This document shows, in pieces, positions 1 to 7,786 of a stretch of DNA of 17,536 nt (position 1 is its first letter; each line of letters starts with the position of its first letter). The stretch is from contig CALHZD010000016.1 of assembly GCA_938040985.1 (NCBI GenBank), forward strand, positions 1 through 17,536, given 5' to 3'. Below the pieces are notes generated by a model. That model did no database searches and was not told the DNA's origin. It worked only from the letters and a program-made list of their open reading frames with translations. Origin of the DNA: an uncultured Propionivibrio sp. (GTDB lineage Bacteria; Pseudomonadota; Gammaproteobacteria; Burkholderiales; Rhodocyclaceae). The translations under genes and the position numbers were made by a program.

Positions 1-24
1 CTTTCTTTGGCGAGGCAAAGAAAG
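1..24. repeat. Short inverted repeat (hairpin) at window edge
   Basis: CTTTCTTTG (1-9) and CAAAGAAAG (16-24) are perfect 9-base inverted arms around a 6-base loop. Hairpins of this form recur between genes in many proteobacterial genomes. It may be the end of a transcript or repeat that starts outside the window. No T-run follows, so I do not call it a terminator. Confidence 0.6.
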
Positions 25-66
25 TCAGCGGGGCGCGCTGCCGCTCAGCGCAACAACATCAAGAGA

Positions 67-84
67 GGCTCCGTGGGCGGAGCC
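67..84. repeat. Perfect 7-bp hairpin
   Basis: GGCTCCG (67-73), loop TGGG, CGGAGCC (78-84). It lies in the repeat-rich, gene-free left edge. No T-run follows on either strand, so its role is unknown. Confidence 0.5.
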
Positions 85-131
85 AGCGCGCAGGCCTTGG
101 CAATTCCTGTATTTAAAGTATCTCAGGGTCC

Positions 132-450
132 CTGCCCGCAAGCTCAAGTAAACAGGGCATCTCCAGGTCACTGCCCTGAAGTCCTTTATCCGCATAGGTT
201 TCGGGACATCTTCCCGGCAGGGGGAGAATTGGAAAAACGCAGGGGTGAAAGCGCAGGCGCATCTCCAAAAAAGGGGGGCCTGAAGGCCGTGTATTTAGGG
301 CATTTCCAGTGCCCCTGCCCTGAAGCCCTTTATTTATAAGGGTTCCAGAGGCACCTGCCAGGAAATGACCTATCCATAAGGGTTTTAGAGGGGAGTACCG
401 GGAAATGACCTATCCATAAGGGTTTTAGAGGGGAGTACCGGGAAATGTCC
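132..450. repeat. Degenerate repeat array with about 40-bp period
   Basis: Units can be aligned from starts at 132, 171, about 275, 315, 355, 395 and 435 (partial). The spacing is 39-40 bp where units are contiguous; 211-274 does not align well. The unit has the form CTGCCC-GAAG-CCTTTAT-ATAAGGGTT-AGAGG. The copies at 361-400 and 401-440 are identical over all 40 bases; the others are diverged. There are no spacers, so this is not a CRISPR array. A further copy lies at 611-650, beyond the inserted element at 495-600. The array looks like an intergenic repeat family that expands by tandem duplication. Confidence 0.7.
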
Positions 451-494
451 TAAATACGCGGAGCTCAGGGCGCCCATATTTGAGACACCCCAAA

Positions 495-600
495 TATAGC
501 GGCTCAACTTTGCCAAAAGACAAGGCGGCGAGCCGCAGACAGTACGGGTAGTACGGCAAGGCGAAGCCAACGCCGTATTTTGGCAAAGGAAGACGCTATA
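495..600. mobile_element. Correia-like miniature inverted-repeat element (short form)
   Basis: The element begins with TATAGCG (495-501) and ends with its inverse CGCTATA (594-600). Inside lies a second pair of inverted arms, CTTTGCCAAAA (508-518) and TTTTGGCAAAG (578-588). The total length is 106 bp. The interior (519-577) contains GACAAGGCGGCG, GCCGCAGACAGTAC, TAGTACGG and CAACGCCGTA. From memory these match, in order, the core of the neisserial Correia repeat (CREE/NEMIS), whose ends are TATAGTG...CACTATA and whose short form is a little over 100 bp. Such elements carry no transposase, insert at TA, and can supply promoters or be cut by RNase III when transcribed. I am sure of the inverted-repeat structure and fairly sure of the family. 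Confidence 0.8.
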
Positions 601-610
601 TTCAGAAGCG

Positions 611-649
611 CTGCCCGGAAGCCCTTGTAAATAGAGCCTCTCCGGGCAG
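611..649. repeat. Additional 40-bp-family repeat with 9-bp dyad
   Basis: CTGCCCGGA (611-619) and TCCGGGCAG (641-649) form perfect 9-base arms. The sequence between them resembles the left array (GAAGCCCTT-TAAATA). It lies 3 bp beyond the stop codon of the metallophosphoesterase, so it could form a 3'-end hairpin on that mRNA. No U-run follows on the minus strand. Confidence 0.6.
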
Positions 650-651
650 GG

Positions 652-1791
652 CTATTTTTGAACACTCCGGCGCAAAATAATTTCGGTAATTTCGGAGGGG
701 CGCCCCAGCCGCAGCGGGAATCCCGCCCAGAGGCCGGTGCCGTTGCTGACGTAGAGCCGCATATCGCCCACCGTATACAGTCCGGACACGAAGCCTTCAT
801 TGGCCAGCTGCGTCAGCAGATGGACGCCGGCGATCTGGCCGCCATGCGTATGGCCGGAAAGCTGCACGTCAACACCGGCGTCGGCATGCGCCGCCGCATC
901 GCCCGGGCGATGCGCCATCAACACGGTGAAATCCTTTCTCTCCGTGCCCGAGAGCGCCGCCGCCAGGTCGGGCATGACCGCGCCGAAGCGGGCGGCGGCA
1001 GGGTCGCTGACGCCGGCGATGATCAGCTTCGCGCCATCGCGCGCAATGACGGAATGCTGGTTGACGAGCAGATGCAGACCAAGGTTGCCAAAAGCGCGCG
1101 TCCATTCCTCGGCGTTCGAGTAATACTCATGGTTGCCAAGAATGGCGTAGACACCGTCTTTGGCGCGCAGCTTGGCAAGCGGTGCGACATCGGCCGCGCG
1201 CTTGTCTACCCGGCCGTCGATGAGATCGCCGGTGATCAGGATCAGATCGGGATTCAGGGCATTCACTCGCGTGACGACAGCCTCCACCCAGGAAGCCGTC
1301 AGCAGGCGGCTGGCGTGCAGGTCGCTGAGCTGGACGATGCGCAGTCCGTCAAAGGCCGCAGGCAGACGGGGCACCACGATTTCCACCGTTTTGACATCGG
1401 GGATGCGAATGGCCTGCGTCACGCCAAGCGCGCTCAACACGACGGCCAGCGCAGCCAGGCCGTAATTCCAGCATGGGCACGCCAATGAACGTCCCATGTC
1501 AAGCCCGGCATAACGAAGCAGCGCAAACGCCAGCGCCAGCACATCCTTGAGCAGCAAAAAAGCCGCCAGCAGGAGAAAAGCGCCGAACAACCAGCCTAAC
1601 AGCAGATGCACGCCAAACGGCAGCTCAGGCGAGGCCAGACCGCCCGGGCGCAGACGCAGGAAAAGATAGTGCTGCGAAATCAGGAAGAGCAGCGCAGCAA
1701 CCAGCCACTTGTCCGTACCGCTCCACGGCATAGGCACAATAAAGCGCCATGCGACGTAGGCAAATACCAAACCCGTCAATAAATGAACCAT
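652..1791 (-). CDS. Membrane-anchored calcineurin-like metallophosphoesterase
   Basis: A 379-residue protein of the YaeI/YkuE type. Starting from the ATG at 1791, residues 1-130 contain about four hydrophobic segments (near 4-20, 30-46, 60-90 and 110-125). The catalytic domain follows on one side of the inner membrane. The two-metal site motifs appear in order: SDLH (about 156-159), GDLID (about 188-192), GNHE (about 219-222), MAHRPGD and finally GHTHGGQ. An in-frame TTG at 1794 is directly upstream, but the ATG at 1791 has GGAG 8 bases before it and is preferred. In related proteins the substrates are phosphodiesters or phospholipid pyrophosphates (UDP-diacylglucosamine for some members); the true substrate cannot be read from sequence. 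The gene stands alone, with a repeat hairpin just past its stop. Confidence 0.88.
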   Translation of the reverse strand: MVHLLTGLVFAYVAWRFIVPMPWSGTDKWLVAALLFLISQHYLFLRLRPGGLASPELPFGVHLLLGWLFGAFLLLAAFLLLKDVLALAFALLRYAGLDMGRSLACPCWNYGLAALAVVLSALGVTQAIRIPDVKTVEIVVPRLPAAFDGLRIVQLSDLHASRLLTASWVEAVVTRVNALNPDLILITGDLIDGRVDKRAADVAPLAKLRAKDGVYAILGNHEYYSNAEEWTRAFGNLGLHLLVNQHSVIARDGAKLIIAGVSDPAAARFGAVMPDLAAALSGTERKDFTVLMAHRPGDAAAHADAGVDVQLSGHTHGGQIAGVHLLTQLANEGFVSGLYTVGDMRLYVSNGTGLWAGFPLRLGRPSEITEIILRRSVQK

Positions 1792-2041
1792 CAATCACGC
1801 TCCCGTGTTCAGGCAGTTCAGGCGCTGAACCGTCAAAGAATCATCCAGAAATTGGAAATTTCGCGGCGCGCATTGTAGCAACATGGCGCAACCCGCGGCA
1901 CGGCGGGAAAACGGCACGCCAAAGACAAGACGCGAGAACCACCCACTCCCGTTTTTCGGCGCGGCGCTGAGTACGCGGAATCCCTGTTTTGCCGTACAGG
2001 CTTTACAAAAATTCACGGAATGACGCACAAGCGGCACAGAC

Positions 2042-2168
2042 AGCGCGCTCGGTGCGCGCTAAAGTTCATCCAACGTTTTTTGCGGGTGTTGCAGAAAACG
2101 TTTGATCCTCCCTGACTCATCACAATGATGAGATTTATCCCGCATCCTAAGCGATGCGGGATTTTTTT
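2042..2168 (+). ncRNA. Candidate structured small RNA ending in an intrinsic terminator
   Basis: Four inverted repeats follow each other on the plus strand in a gene-free stretch: AGCGCGC/GCGCGCT (2042-2060), AACGTTTT/AAAACGTT (2072-2102), CTCATCA/TGATGAG (2116-2132) and the terminator at 2137-2168. No plus-strand protein gene lies upstream in the window that this terminator could serve: the flanking genes (metallophosphoesterase and algR) both read on the minus strand. I see no convincing -35/-10 pair before it (TTTACA at 2002-2007 is the best -35, with a poor -10). The start is therefore a guess, and I recognise no known RNA family. Confidence 0.35.
2137..2168 (+). terminator. Strong rho-independent terminator
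   Basis: A perfect 10-base stem, ATCCCGCATC (2137-2146) and GATGCGGGAT (2153-2162), has loop CTAAGC and is followed by six T residues (2163-2168). On the minus strand no U-run follows the stem, so it should stop plus-strand transcription only. It is not an obvious end for algR, which reads toward it on the minus strand. Confidence 0.75.
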
Positions 2169-2254
2169 ATCTACGCCAGGCATTGCTGTCATGGTCATAA
2201 AACCGCCGCCTCGGCGGTTGCCTTCATCCAGCGGTTGCTTTCTTTACGGCCGGA

Positions 2255-3064
2255 TCATTTCATGCAGGCCCGGACAACCGTCCATTGGCGGCGGCTGACC
2301 GGCAGCTTTTCCGGGACGCCGCGAATGAGCGCCTGCCATTGGGTTTCGCCATCGTCCTTGATCGCTTTTTCAAAACCGACAATGGCCTCGCGCGCCGCCA
2401 GGGCATTGCGGTGCAGCCGGATGAAATATCCGGAAAACTCCGCTTCGAGCTGGGTCAGCGATTCATCGAGCAGATATTCGCGCTGCGCCGTGCGCGCCGT
2501 GACGTATTTAAGGTCGGCGCGCAGGTAGAGGATGTCGGCAATCGGAATCAGCAAAAGCCGCCCGCGTTCGCGGCAGGAAAGATGCGCGCGGGCGCCCTGC
2601 TGAATGTCGGCCAGCGCTTGCGCCGGAATGCTTGCGCGACGCTGGCTGGCTTTCTTCAGGGCATCGACCAGACGTGGCAGGCGCACCGGCTTGACCAAAT
2701 AGTCGATGGCGTTCAGTTCAAAGGCCTGCACCGCATAGCTGTCGTAGGCTGTGATGAAGATGACCGCCGGCGGCGCTTCGAGATGCGCAAGGTGTCGCGC
2801 CAGTTCAATGCCATCCATCTTGGGCATACGGATGTCGGTCAACACCAGATCGACCGCTCGCCTGCTGCGTTCCGCCAGCGCCGTGATCGCGGCAATGGCC
2901 GCATGACCGTCCGCCGCTTCGGCGACGACTTCGTTCGGTGCCTGTGCGGCGGCATCAGCCAGCACATCGCGCAGGCGCAGGCGCGCAGGCGCCTCATCGT
3001 CGACCAGCACCACGGACAATGCAAGCGCCGCGTTCGTTGGCTCATGCATCTTCTCTTCGCTCAT
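2255..3064 (-). CDS. algR: LytTR-type response regulator, AlgR-like
   Basis: A 269-residue two-component response regulator. The receiver domain (about residues 15-130) shows the acidic pair in VLVDDE, the phosphoacceptor Asp in LTDIRMPKMDG, the switch Thr in FITAYDSYAVQAFE and the Lys in YLVKPV. A LytTR DNA-binding domain follows (about 160-265: RGRLLLIPIADILYL, YLLDESLTQLE, FIRLHRNALAA). The start is the ATG at 3064: its ATGA overlaps the TGA of the kinase gene, and GGAG lies about 9 bases upstream. A longer reading from TTG at 3082 is less likely. Pairing with an AlgZ/FimS kinase next to divergent argH matches the Pseudomonas argH-algZ-algR locus, where AlgR controls alginate synthesis and type IV pilus motility. 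Its targets here are unknown. The usual downstream hemC is absent from this window. Confidence 0.92.
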   Translation of the reverse strand: MSEEKMHEPTNAALALSVVLVDDEAPARLRLRDVLADAAAQAPNEVVAEAADGHAAIAAITALAERSRRAVDLVLTDIRMPKMDGIELARHLAHLEAPPAVIFITAYDSYAVQAFELNAIDYLVKPVRLPRLVDALKKASQRRASIPAQALADIQQGARAHLSCRERGRLLLIPIADILYLRADLKYVTARTAQREYLLDESLTQLEAEFSGYFIRLHRNALAAREAIVGFEKAIKDDGETQWQALIRGVPEKLPVSRRQWTVVRACMK

Positions 3065-4128
3065 AGGTCTTCGCTCCGGCAAGGCAGCAGAATATGCACA
3101 CGAAATTCATGCTGCCCATTGTGCCCATTGTGCAGGGGCTGCAGGCGCGTTTCCAGACGCGCCTCCAGATCGTAGTACAGCGCCAGCCGTTCGCGGATAT
3201 TGGCCAGCGCCATCTGGTTGCCGCTACTCTTTCCGCCATCCTTGTCGGCCGGATCGCTTGTGCAGGGGTTGCTCATATCGATATGCAGCTCATTGCCGCG
3301 CCGCATCAGCCGCAGGCGTATCGTGCCGCCCTCGCTGATCGGCTCGATGCCGTGATAGACGGCGTTCTCCAGCAAGGGCTGCAGCATCAGCGGCGGCACC
3401 CGCATTTTTTGCGGCACGTCGATGAGCTTCCATTTAACCTGCAGGCGATCGCCCAGCCGCAGCTTTTCCAGGTCGAGGTACTGCCGGCACAGGGCAATTT
3501 CATCGGCCAGCGGCAGCAGGTTGCGCGGATCGCGCATCAGGACGCGAAACAGCTCGGCCAGTTCCTCCAGCGCCGTCTCCGCCCGGTGCGGGTCGGCGCG
3601 AATAAGCGAAAGGACGGCGTTCAGACTGTTGAAAAGAAAATGCGGGCGGATACGCGCCGTCAGCGCCTGCAGCCGCGCTTCGGCAATCGCCGGTGAAAAT
3701 GCGCGCGTACGCAAGTCGAAGTAGGCCAGCAAGGCAATCGCGGCGCAGGCCGCCAGCAAAGGCGATTTCAGCGGATCCGAAGGCGCGGCGAAATCCAGCC
3801 CGAGCAATTGCCAGATATCGGCAAATGAGGCCGCGAAGGCCGCAGCCAAGGCAACGACGAGTCCCCGGCCACCCCATACGGGCAGGCGCGACAGCAACGG
3901 GCCGATCAGCGCCAGCAGGCAAAGGCTCAGCAGCAGCACGGGCTGAACCCAGGCGGCCATCCCGACATACTGGTGAAGCCAGTCGGCAACGCCCGTACTC
4001 ATCACCAGCGCCGCCGCCGCGGCCATCAGGTTAACCCCCAGCAGGATGCGCAGCATGACGCCCAAATTACGGAAATTCGGGAGCCGCTGCCCTTCCGGCG
4101 AATGCCTTATACTATTGACCTGCCCCAT
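3061..4128 (-). CDS. algZ: LytS/AlgZ (FimS)-family sensor histidine kinase
   Basis: A 355-residue inner-membrane sensor. After LPNFRNLGVMLR there are four hydrophobic segments (about 25-45, 60-80, 88-105 and 122-138) with almost no periplasmic loop. The His_kinase domain follows, with phosphoacceptor H163 in RIRPHFLFNSLN. The ATP-binding domain has the N-box LQPLLENAVYHG (N255) and the short G-box GNQMALANIRERL, the form seen in AlgZ/FimS rather than in classical kinases. It should phosphorylate the regulator encoded next to it; the ATGA overlap indicates translational coupling. The ATG at 4128 has no good Shine-Dalgarno sequence. The gap of 96 bp to divergent argH must carry both promoters. 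I see TATACT (4108-4113, plus strand) as a possible argH -10 and TAGAAT on the minus strand near 4200 as a possible kinase -10, neither with a good -35. Confidence 0.9.
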   Translation of the reverse strand: MGQVNSIRHSPEGQRLPNFRNLGVMLRILLGVNLMAAAAALVMSTGVADWLHQYVGMAAWVQPVLLLSLCLLALIGPLLSRLPVWGGRGLVVALAAAFAASFADIWQLLGLDFAAPSDPLKSPLLAACAAIALLAYFDLRTRAFSPAIAEARLQALTARIRPHFLFNSLNAVLSLIRADPHRAETALEELAELFRVLMRDPRNLLPLADEIALCRQYLDLEKLRLGDRLQVKWKLIDVPQKMRVPPLMLQPLLENAVYHGIEPISEGGTIRLRLMRRGNELHIDMSNPCTSDPADKDGGKSSGNQMALANIRERLALYYDLEARLETRLQPLHNGHNGQHEFRVHILLPCRSEDL

Positions 4129-4224
4129 AATTCATGACTCAATCGCTGTACGCGCGCTTCATCCGCGAGATCCATCGCCTATCGCAAAGCGCATCTTCAT
4201 TCTAGCCCAAGCAAGGCTTCCGAT

Positions 4225-5688
4225 ATGACAAAAAATAGCACGTCGCCGACTTCCTCCGCGCCATCTTCCGCATTGCACGCCGCGCCGCAGACCGCTTATA
4301 CCTGGGCCGGGCGCTTCTCCGAACCGATGTCCGAACTCGTCAAACGCTACACCGCATCGGTCGGTTTTGACCAACGTCTATGGCGGCAGGACATTCGCGG
4401 CTCGCTCGCACACGCCCGCATGCTGGCGCGCCGGAACATCATCTCCGCCGCCGATCTGGCTGACATCGAACGCGGCATGGCGCAGATTACGGCAGAAATC
4501 GAAGCCGGCGAATTTGCTTGGTCACTTGATCTTGAAGACGTTCATCTCAACATCGAAAAGCGCCTGACCGCGCTCATCGGCGATGCCGGCAAACGCCTGC
4601 ACACTGGGCGCTCGCGCAACGACCAGGTTGCCACGGACATTCGCTTATGGCTGCGCGATACGATCGACGCCATCCTCGACCTGCTTAGGGAATTTCAGGC
4701 CCGCCTGCTCGATCTCGCCGAACGCGAAGCCGCCACGCCCATGCCCGGATTCACCCACATGCAGGTCGCCCAGCCCGTCACCTTCGGCCATCATCTGCTC
4801 GCCTGGTTCGAGATGACGCGGCGCGATGGCGAGCGTTTTGCCGATGCGCGGCGGCGCGTCAACGTGCTGCCGCTGGGCGCGGCGGCGCTGGCAGGCACAA
4901 CTTACCCGATTGACCGCGAGTTTGTTGCCGCCGAGCTGGGTTTTTCAGGCGTCTGCGAGAATTCGCTCGACGCCGTTTCCGACCGTGACTTCGCCGTCGA
5001 ATTCTGCGCCGCCGCCGCGCTGTTAATGATGCACTTCTCGCGTATTTCGGAAGAGTTGGTGCTCTGGATGACGCCGCGCTTCGGCTTCATTCGTATCGCT
5101 GACCGCTTCTGCACCGGCAGCTCCATCATGCCGCAGAAGAAAAACCCCGACGTGCCCGAGCTGGCGCGCGGCAAAACGGGGCGCGTTTACGGCGACCTGA
5201 TGGCGCTGCTGACACTGATGAAAGGTCAGCCGCTTGCCTACAACAAGGACAACCAGGAAGACAAGGAACCGCTCTTCGACGCCGCAGATACCGTCACCGA
5301 CACCCTGCGCATCTTCGCCGAAATGATCGGCGGCATCGAAACCCACCCGCAAGCCATGCGCGATGCCTTGCGTCAAGGCTTTGCCACCGCCACCGACCTG
5401 GCCGATTATCTAACGCGCAAAGGACTGCCCTTCCGCGATGCGCACGAGGCGGTCGGTCTGGCCGTCAAACGCGCCGAGGGGTTAGGCGTCGATCTTCCGC
5501 AGCTGCCGCTCTCCGAATTACAGGCTTTTTCGCCGTTGATTGGCGAAGATGTTTTCACCGCGTTAACCGTCGAAGGCTCCCTGGCGGCCCGCAACCACAT
5601 CGGCGGCGCCGCGCCGCAACAGGTGCGCGCCGCCATTAGCCGGGCGCGGACGAAAATCACGCGCCCCATCGCGCACGCACAGGCATAA
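4225..5688 (+). CDS. argH: Argininosuccinate lyase
   Basis: A 487-residue cytoplasmic enzyme that splits argininosuccinate into arginine and fumarate, the last step of arginine synthesis. Conserved pieces run throughout: TWAGRFSEP near residue 30, [32 protein letters not shown], and the fumarase/aspartase-superfamily signature [11 protein letters not shown] beginning at residue 298, with the catalytic-loop serines. [20 protein letters not shown] also belongs to the family. The first 20-25 residues are a low-complexity Ser/Ala/Pro extension, making it somewhat longer than the usual 460 or so. The ATG at 4225 has AAGG 8 bases upstream, and no other good start precedes the conserved region. The kinase gene starts 27 bp downstream on the same strand and may be cotranscribed. 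Confidence 0.97.
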   Translation: MTKNSTSPTSSAPSSALHAAPQTAYTWAGRFSEPMSELVKRYTASVGFDQRLWRQDIRGSLAHARMLARRNIISAADLADIERGMAQITAEIEAGEFAWSLDLEDVHLNIEKRLTALIGDAGKRLHTGRSRNDQVATDIRLWLRDTIDAILDLLREFQARLLDLAEREAATPMPGFTHMQVAQPVTFGHHLLAWFEMTRRDGERFADARRRVNVLPLGAAALAGTTYPIDREFVAAELGFSGVCENSLDAVSDRDFAVEFCAAAALLMMHFSRISEELVLWMTPRFGFIRIADRFCTGSSIMPQKKNPDVPELARGKTGRVYGDLMALLTLMKGQPLAYNKDNQEDKEPLFDAADTVTDTLRIFAEMIGGIETHPQAMRDALRQGFATATDLADYLTRKGLPFRDAHEAVGLAVKRAEGLGVDLPQLPLSELQAFSPLIGEDVFTALTVEGSLAARNHIGGAAPQQVRAAISRARTKITRPIAHAQA

Positions 5689-5715
5689 CCAAGCGCCACG
5701 AACGGCCGGCACGCC

Positions 5716-6999
5716 ATGGACAAGATCGGCAAATACGACCTGATCCGCGCACTGGGCAAAGGCGCCACATCGACGGTTTATCTGGGCGTGGATGCTTTTG
5801 CCCAGCGCCAGGTCGCCATCAAGATCGCTTCGCCGGAAGTTCTCAAAGACCCCGCGCGCGGACGGCTGTACAAACATCTTTTCCTCAACGAAGCCTCGCT
5901 GGTCGGCAAGCTGTCGCATCCGCACATCACGCAGATTTACGATGCGGCAATTGACGATTCCCTGTGTTACATCGTCATGGAATACGTACAGGGCGGCACG
6001 CTGGAAACCTACGCCTCGCCGGAAAAACTGCTGCCGGTCGAGCGCATCGTCGAAATCATCTTCAAATGTACGCGCGCCCTCGATTTTGCTTACGGCATCG
6101 GTATCACGCACCGCGACATCAAGCCGGCGAACATTCTGTTCGCCGGCGATTCGGCAGCCTCGGGAGACATCAAGATTTCCGACTTCGGCGCGGCCATCAT
6201 CGACTCGCTCGACAACACACAGATCTCCGGCATCGGTTCGCCCGCCTACATGTCGCCCGAGCAAGTGCAAGAACTGCCGCTCGACTACCGGACGGATATC
6301 TATTCGCTGGGCGTCGTGATGTATCAGTTGCTTTGCGGCCGCTTGCCTTTTCAGGCCAATAACAAATACAACATGATTTACCAGATCATCAACGCCGATC
6401 CCAAGCCGCCGTCGCATTACCGCGCCGGGATTCCGGCCGGAATCGACGAAATCGCCATGCGCGCGATGGCCAGGGAGGCGGACAACCGCTATCCAAGCTG
6501 GCGGGATTTCTCCAATGCCCTCGCTCAAGCCTTCCGTAACAAGGCGCTGCCGCTGACCAAACGCAATCTCACCGAAACCGAGCAGTTTGAAACCATGCGT
6601 GAAATTGCTTTTTTCGCCGCATTTTCCGATGTCGAGATCTGGGAAATCCTGCGTTTCGCCACCTGGGAAACCGTGCGCGCGGGCAAAACGATCATCCGCG
6701 ACGGCGAACGCGGCGATTTCTTCGGCTTTCTCATCTCAGGCGAACTTAAAATTATCAAGAACGGCCGCATTCTCAACCTGATGACAAACGGCGACTGCTT
6801 TGGCGAAATGGCCGCGATCAGCAGCGAAAAAATACGGACGGCCGATGTCGTTGCCTTGACGGAAACGCAGGTCGTCATCATCCGCGGTGAAATTCTCAGC
6901 CAGGCATCGGAAACCTGCCGCATGCATTTTTATCAGGCGTTTCTCAGTGTCATGGTCACCCGCCTGGCACTATCCAGCGCGCGTCTGGCGGCACGCTGA
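5716..6999 (+). CDS. Ser/Thr protein kinase fused to a cyclic-nucleotide-binding domain
   Basis: A 427-residue soluble protein. Residues 7-270 form a Hanks-type kinase with all key parts: glycine loop GKGATSTV (14-21), catalytic Lys in VAIK (K36), helix-C Glu in LNEAS (E59), HRDIKPAN (D134, N139), DFG (156-158) and SPE in place of APE (180-182). Residues about 295-400 form a cNMP-binding/Crp-like beta-roll (FLISGELKIIKNGRILNLM, GDCFGEMAAISSEKIRTADV) with the phosphate-binding-cassette shape FGE...RTA. There is no DNA-binding helix-turn-helix and no membrane anchor. The arrangement suggests a kinase gated by a cyclic nucleotide or similar ligand. The C-terminal domain could also merely bind a partner. 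It follows argH by 27 bp, with only a weak ribosome site, so it may depend on readthrough from argH. Substrates are unknown. Confidence 0.9.
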   Translation: MDKIGKYDLIRALGKGATSTVYLGVDAFAQRQVAIKIASPEVLKDPARGRLYKHLFLNEASLVGKLSHPHITQIYDAAIDDSLCYIVMEYVQGGTLETYASPEKLLPVERIVEIIFKCTRALDFAYGIGITHRDIKPANILFAGDSAASGDIKISDFGAAIIDSLDNTQISGIGSPAYMSPEQVQELPLDYRTDIYSLGVVMYQLLCGRLPFQANNKYNMIYQIINADPKPPSHYRAGIPAGIDEIAMRAMAREADNRYPSWRDFSNALAQAFRNKALPLTKRNLTETEQFETMREIAFFAAFSDVEIWEILRFATWETVRAGKTIIRDGERGDFFGFLISGELKIIKNGRILNLMTNGDCFGEMAAISSEKIRTADVVALTETQVVIIRGEILSQASETCRMHFYQAFLSVMVTRLALSSARLAAR

Positions 7000-7136
7000 C
7001 TTACCGCCCTGCGCCAATTCTCAACCCCTCAAAGCCCTGACGCCTACGCCATTTCGGAGGCTACCGACAGGCGCTGAGGCGCCCCGACCCGGATATGCAC
7101 GCCGTCAAACCCTGCGTGCGCGCCCTCCCCCATACA

Positions 7137-7463
7137 TCACTCCGGGACAGCCAGCCCTTCGAGCAGCTTCTGAAGTTCGCCGCTCTGGTACATCTCGCGC
7201 ATGATGTCGCAGCCGCCGACGAACTCACCGCGAATGTAAAGCTGCGGAATCGTCGGCCAGTCGGAAAAAATCTTGATCCCGTCGCGTATCGCCGGGTCGT
7301 CCAGCACATCGACGCTGAAAAAAAGCGGCAGGTTGCAGGCGCGCAGAATCTGCACGGCCGTTGCCGAAAAACCGCACAGCGGCATCATCGGCGACCCTTT
7401 CATATAGAGCACGACCGGGTGCTGGGTAATCTGTTCTTTGATCAGAGTCTGTACGTCGTCCAT
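7137..7463 (-). CDS. grxD: Monothiol glutaredoxin (Grx4 type)
   Basis: A 108-residue cytoplasmic thioredoxin-fold protein with the monothiol active site CGFS (residues 30-33) preceded by KGSPMMPL. It also has the glutathione-binding WPTIPQLY segment and the GGCDI motif. Grx4 proteins bind a [2Fe-2S] cluster together with glutathione and act in Fe-S cluster transfer and iron sensing. The length is close to the E. coli protein (115). GGAGA at 7470-7474 lies 6 bases before the ATG. It is the last gene of the hemA-prfA-prmC-grxD run, but a 323-bp gap to prmC suggests its own promoter. It converges on the kinase gene across 137 bp, in which I see no clear terminator. Confidence 0.96.
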   Translation of the reverse strand: MDDVQTLIKEQITQHPVVLYMKGSPMMPLCGFSATAVQILRACNLPLFFSVDVLDDPAIRDGIKIFSDWPTIPQLYIRGEFVGGCDIMREMYQSGELQKLLEGLAVPE

Positions 7464-7786
7464 AAAAAATCTCCGCGATTCGATCGGATTGAATAATTTA
7501 AATCATTGAGCCGAATCCGTGCCGAAGCCGTCGGGCATCCTCACGTCCTCACTTCCCCACCTATTCCGCCCGCTCCGTACCGGCCGGATGTGGAATGCGG
7601 GATGCAGCGTAAAGGACGCGATTGTACTTGGCAACGCGCACCATGGGACGCCGATATGCGAATAATTCCGATACCGGACAGCCAGATGCCGATACAACCG
7701 CCGATGCGCAGAATTCCCCCAAGCACTCAAAGCGACTGCCTCGGCGCCTCCGGCGCCCATCTTGCTTGCCGGGTGCGCTTGCCATG
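7464..7786. other. 323-bp gap between prmC and grxD
   Basis: No protein or RNA gene is recognisable. The part next to grxD carries its ribosome site and an AT-rich patch (7488-7505) that could hold a -10 box, without a clear -35. The rest is GC-rich with only overlapping chance reading frames. Confidence 0.5.

Noticed and set aside
7..339. Plus-strand reading frame of 110 codons at the left edge
   Set aside because: It starts at TTG, runs through the degenerate repeats and hairpins, and resembles no protein family.
355..450. CRISPR-like array of 40-bp repeats
   Set aside because: The copies are directly contiguous with no unique spacers, and no cas genes are present; it is a tandem repeat.
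658..1488. Long plus-strand reading frame opposite the metallophosphoesterase
   Set aside because: It is antisense to a gene with all catalytic motifs; high GC content produces such open shadows.
2285..3175. Long plus-strand reading frame opposite algR
   Set aside because: Shadow of the response regulator, with no family-like sequence.
5563..6528. Minus-strand 321-codon frame opposite argH and the kinase
   Set aside because: It spans two well-supported genes on the other strand and has no recognisable domain.
7060..7085. Terminator between the convergent kinase and grxD genes
   Set aside because: A GGCGC/GCGCC hairpin is present, but no T-run follows on either strand.
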